A stretch of 64,000 nucleotides of DNA from Cellulomonas sp. URHD0024. GTDB taxonomy: Bacteria; Actinomycetota; Actinomycetes; Actinomycetales; Cellulomonadaceae. The DNA lies in the NCBI RefSeq assembly GCF_000426185.1, contig NZ_AUEW01000007.1, positions 216,243-280,242 on the forward strand, written 5' to 3'. Shown piece after piece: positions 61,129 to 64,000 of this stretch. Within the stretch, counting starts at the first letter, position 1. Each line of letters begins with the position of its first letter. Under the pieces are notes generated by a model, which saw only the letters and a program-made list of their open reading frames with translations, was not told where the DNA came from and did no database searches. The translations under genes and the position numbers were made by a program.

Positions 61129-63822
61129 ATGGCATCCGGTGCGGAGCAACCTGCTGATGACTGTGAAGATCCGCGCGCGGCCTTCGCCTCCGCTCTGCTG
61201 CGGCTGCGCCGTCGGCTCCCGGACGTGTCCGACGAGGAGCTGGCGCGCCGCGCCTCCGCGACTCCTCTGCCGTCGGGACGTCGGGTCTCCGTCAACGCCC
61301 GCCGCCTCGGCGAATGGCTGCACGGCCGCTCGGTGCCACGAGACTTCGACCAGGTCGCGGCCCTGCTGCGCGTCGTGGAGACGGCAGCGCGCGGCGGCGG
61401 TCCGGGACAGGTGCCGAGCCGGTCGGTCGAAGCCTTGCGCCTGCTGTGGCGGGCGGCTCGCGCGCACCACGTCACCGGTGCGGATCCCGCACGGCTGACG
61501 GCAATCGCGTCGTTGGTGGTGGGCCGACCGCCGAGTGATGCGGCGTCGGTGCGCGCGCGGCCGGTGCTGAGCGCCATGATCGACGAGGCCCTGCTGGATC
61601 GGGCGGTGAGCCAGGTGCTCCTGGCCGGACCGGGCGGCGCGGGCAAGACCCAGCTCGCAGCGGCGGCGTTCCACCGGGCCCGCGCGCGTGGTGGGCTGCT
61701 CGTCTGGGTGCCGGCCTCGTCCCGGCAAGCCGTCCTGTCCGCGTATGCCCGGGTATGGCGAGCCATCGTCAACGAGTCGCTGGACGGACGCGTCTCCCCG
61801 TCCGCCGGAAGCTCTCATGCCCACGACGAGGAGACCCAGGCCGATCTGTTGATGGCGTGGCTGCGCGCGGCAGACCGCCCTTGGCTGATCGTCCTCGACG
61901 ACCTCGAGGACCCGTCCGAGCTGGACGGGCTGTGGCCGGTTGGCCACCGCGGGCACAGCATCGTCACCACGCGCCGGCGGGACGCCATGGTGATCCGGTC
62001 CGCGGCCCGGGTCGTGCCGGTAGGCATGTTCAGCCCGGCAGAATCCGTGGAGTATCTGCGCAGCCGGCTGACCGTGGACCCGGTGGTCGGCGCGCTGGAA
62101 CCGACCGCCGCCGAGCTCGCCGCGCTGGCAGAGGCACTCGGGCACTTCCCGCTGGCACTGTCGCAGGCCGCCGCGTTCCTCATCGACTCCGGCATGGAGG
62201 TGTCTGCCTACCGGGGTCTCGTCGAGGATGATCGCGAACGGCTCTCGGACCTGTTCCCACGGTCGTCACCGGCCGACGGCCACGACGGTACGGTCGCGAC
62301 CACGTGGCGGCTGGCTGCCGACCGCGCGGCGGCACTCGCGCCGCCCGGAAGCGTGCGGCGGACGCTCGAGCTCGTGGCGGTCCTCGCCCCCACCGGCACG
62401 CCCGAGCAGGTGCTGACGAGCGCGGCGGCGTGCGACTGGGTCGGGGGACGGCCGCGGGACGTGCTGCTCGCGCTCCGCGCGCTGCACAGGCTCAGCCTGC
62501 TCGATCACGAGGGAGGCGTCGTGGCGATGCACGCTCTGGTGCAGCGGGCGGTCCGCGAAGCCCTCGATCCGGCGGCCGCGCCGATGCTCGCCCGCGCCGC
62601 GGCGGATGCCCTCGAGGAGGCCTGGGCTGCCACCGACGCCGATCCGGCGCTCGAAGCCTCCATGTACGACGGAGTGACGACCCTTCGGCGGACGGCCGGC
62701 GACCACCTGTTCGACGAGGGCATGCACCCCGTGCTGCGCAGGTCTGCGGAGTACCTGGCAACCGTCGGTCGCTCCACCGTCGCCAGGGACGCGGCCGAGG
62801 ATCTTCTGCTCCAGGCGCGTTCCCGCCAGGGCGACCAGGGTCGCGATGTGGTGTTCCTGGAGAGCCAGGTGGCACGGGCGATTGGTGACCTCGGCGACCC
62901 GGCCGGCGCGTACGAGCTCCTGGTGCCGCTGCGCCGACGGGCCGAGCAGCTGCTCGGCCTGGACGACCCGGACACGCTCGAGGTGCGCCTGCACGAAGCT
63001 CGGCAGCAGCTCGAGGTCGGCGTGGTGCACGACGCCCTGCGCAACCTGCTGTCCGTCGTGGAGGCCGCTACCGCGGCTCTCGGCGAGCGCCATCGACTTG
63101 CTCGGCATGCACGTCGCTACGTCGCACTGTGCCGCGGCCTGTCCGGTGACCCGGCCGGAGCGTGCAACGGCTTGACCGAGCTGGCCGACGACTTGCGAGA
63201 GCAGCTCGGGCCGCACCACCCGGCGACCATCCAGGCGTTGGCCGAGTCCGCCCGCTGGATCGGCGAGAGCGGTGACGCGGGAGGTGCGGTCGCGAGGTAC
63301 GAGACGGCCGTCCAAGGGTTCACCGACATCCTCGGCGCTCTGCACCATGAGACCCTCGCCACGCGCCACAACCTGGCGTACTGGCGCGGCCTGGCCGGGC
63401 GGCCCGACCGAGCCATCGACGAGCTTGCGGTCGCCGCTCAGGACGCCGAGCGAGCACTCGGGCGACGACACCCGACGACGATCACCTTCTGCCTCAATCT
63501 CGGCTACTGGCGCGGGATGGCCGGCGATCCGGTGCAGGGACGAGCAGATCTCGTCGGTCTCCAGGAGCTGGTCCATGACGTCTTCGGTCCCATGCACCCG
63601 CGTGCGCTGCGGGTTCGCCAGCATCTCGCCGAGCTTCGTCACCGCCACGGGGACGTGACTGGAGCCGTCGAGGACCTGACAGCCACCGTGGCCACGATGT
63701 GCGAGATCCAGGGCCCTGATCACTCCCGCACCCGCGAAGCGGCAGAGCTTCTCGCCCGTTGGACCACGATCGACGCGGGAGCACCGCACGCGACCATCGG
63801 CAGGACTCGGACAGGCACCTAG
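61129..63822 (+). CDS. STAND ATPase, NB-ARC plus TPR repeats
   Basis: An 897-aa signal-transduction ATPase. The N-terminal ~100 residues look like an Xre-type helical domain (VSVNARRLGEWLHGRSVPRD). The NB-ARC core has Walker A LAGPGGAGKTQLA (K173), Walker B WLIVLDDLED (D257), and FPLALSQAAAFL as the GLPL-like motif. The C-terminal half is TPR-rich, with repeated units such as ARHNLAYWRGLAGRPDRAI and FCLNLGYWRGMAGDP. ATG 61129 follows GAGGAGG. Such proteins oligomerise when a ligand binds the repeats; some are regulators and some are antiphage sensors. No effector domain such as a nuclease or TIR is visible here, which favours regulation. Confidence 0.88.
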   Translation: MASGAEQPADDCEDPRAAFASALLRLRRRLPDVSDEELARRASATPLPSGRRVSVNARRLGEWLHGRSVPRDFDQVAALLRVVETAARGGGPGQVPSRSVEALRLLWRAARAHHVTGADPARLTAIASLVVGRPPSDAASVRARPVLSAMIDEALLDRAVSQVLLAGPGGAGKTQLAAAAFHRARARGGLLVWVPASSRQAVLSAYARVWRAIVNESLDGRVSPSAGSSHAHDEETQADLLMAWLRAADRPWLIVLDDLEDPSELDGLWPVGHRGHSIVTTRRRDAMVIRSAARVVPVGMFSPAESVEYLRSRLTVDPVVGALEPTAAELAALAEALGHFPLALSQAAAFLIDSGMEVSAYRGLVEDDRERLSDLFPRSSPADGHDGTVATTWRLAADRAAALAPPGSVRRTLELVAVLAPTGTPEQVLTSAAACDWVGGRPRDVLLALRALHRLSLLDHEGGVVAMHALVQRAVREALDPAAAPMLARAAADALEEAWAATDADPALEASMYDGVTTLRRTAGDHLFDEGMHPVLRRSAEYLATVGRSTVARDAAEDLLLQARSRQGDQGRDVVFLESQVARAIGDLGDPAGAYELLVPLRRRAEQLLGLDDPDTLEVRLHEARQQLEVGVVHDALRNLLSVVEAATAALGERHRLARHARRYVALCRGLSGDPAGACNGLTELADDLREQLGPHHPATIQALAESARWIGESGDAGGAVARYETAVQGFTDILGALHHETLATRHNLAYWRGLAGRPDRAIDELAVAAQDAERALGRRHPTTITFCLNLGYWRGMAGDPVQGRADLVGLQELVHDVFGPMHPRALRVRQHLAELRHRHGDVTGAVEDLTATVATMCEIQGPDHSRTREAAELLARWTTIDAGAPHATIGRTRTGT

Positions 63823-63864
63823 GGTGGATGTCATCGAGGTCTCGTCGTCTGTCGGGGGTGACAC

Positions 63865-63892
63865 GCCCGGGCGGGGCTGATTCCGCCCGGGC
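63865..63892. terminator. bidirectional terminator hairpin
   Basis: GCCCGGGCGG (63865-63874) pairs perfectly with CCGCCCGGGC (63883-63892) around 8 bases, between the convergent STAND gene and the partial gene at the window edge. Confidence 0.85.
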
Positions 63893-63901
63893 GCCGGGCG
63901 G

Positions 63902-64000
63902 TCAGGCGGCGCGCTGGAGCCCGACCCGGGGGAAGTCGACCGGAACGGCCAGGGCGACGTTGACGTAGTTGGTGAACAGGTTGAGCGCGACCTGCGCGAT
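63902..64000 (-). CDS. carboxymuconolactone decarboxylase-family protein (C-terminal end only)
   Basis: Only the last 32 codons are inside the window. They read IAQVALNLFTNYVNVALAVP followed by VDFPRVGLQRAA and TGA. The segment ALNxFTNYxN then DFP is typical of the C-terminus of alkylhydroperoxidase/carboxymuconolactone-decarboxylase-like proteins. The 5' part and the active-site Cys pair are outside. Confidence 0.7.
   Translation of the reverse strand: MAQVALNLFTNYVNVALAVPVDFPRVGLQRAA

Noticed and set aside
61129..63822. Calling the STAND ATPase a known antiphage (Avs-type) protein
   Set aside because: No nuclease, protease or TIR effector domain is visible and no defence genes are adjacent.

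Overview
The window is very GC-rich actinobacterial chromosome. Gene content points to a soil or plant-litter saprophyte of the Cellulomonas/Micrococcales type: many secreted or imported-glycan systems, ROK/LacI/IclR/LysR regulators, a mycothiol-type maleylpyruvate isomerase, and GTG/TTG starts with strong AGGAGG sites. I see no rRNA, tRNA or CRISPR array. The taxon is inferred from style and content only.

Region 1 (1-9959) is an alpha-galactoside module. A divergent ROK regulator (cut by the window edge) faces a GH36 alpha-galactosidase, a three-gene ABC importer, galE, galK and a eukaryotic-type UDP-sugar pyrophosphorylase. No galT is present, so galactose-1-P is probably activated by the pyrophosphorylase.

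Region 2 (9960-25271) is a patchwork. It holds five copies of an unnamed ~218-bp repeat, always in the same orientation and always at gene 3' sides. Between them lie a frameshifted membrane-protein gene, a secreted trypsin-like protease, a YidD-like protein, a large LuxR/MalT-type (LAL) regulator with its probable target operon and a matching operator, a Fic protein, a torn RHS fragment, a secreted GH16 glucanase with two CBM32-like domains, a WYL regulator divergent from an alpha/beta hydrolase, and an SRPBCC-like protein.

Region 3 (25272-51860) starts with a chemoreceptor-like protein and an SDR. It then becomes a plant-glycoside and phenolic island. A LacI regulator with three matching operators precedes an ABC sugar importer, a cytosolic GH78 alpha-L-rhamnosidase and a GH3 beta-glucosidase in one tightly packed operon. 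Next comes an IclR regulator and a seven-gene aromatic operon (FAD monooxygenase, FAH hydrolase, CoA-transferase A/B, extradiol VOC dioxygenase, second FAH protein, thiolase). A LysR-flanked second aromatic operon follows (FAH hydrolase, cyclase-family hydrolase, FAD monooxygenase, ACMSD-type amidohydrolase), divergent from a gentisate-dioxygenase-like cupin and a short maleylpyruvate isomerase-like protein. My reading is that rhamnosyl-glucosides of plant phenolics are imported, deglycosylated inside the cell, and the aglycone fragments are sent to ring cleavage. The individual families are well supported; the joint pathway is inference.

Region 4 (51861-64000) holds a LacI pseudogene, a ribose-type ABC importer whose promoter keeps a LacI-like operator, a secreted beta-helix protein, a two-gene membrane-protein operon, a STAND (NB-ARC-TPR) ATPase, and the 3' end of a carboxymuconolactone-decarboxylase-like gene.
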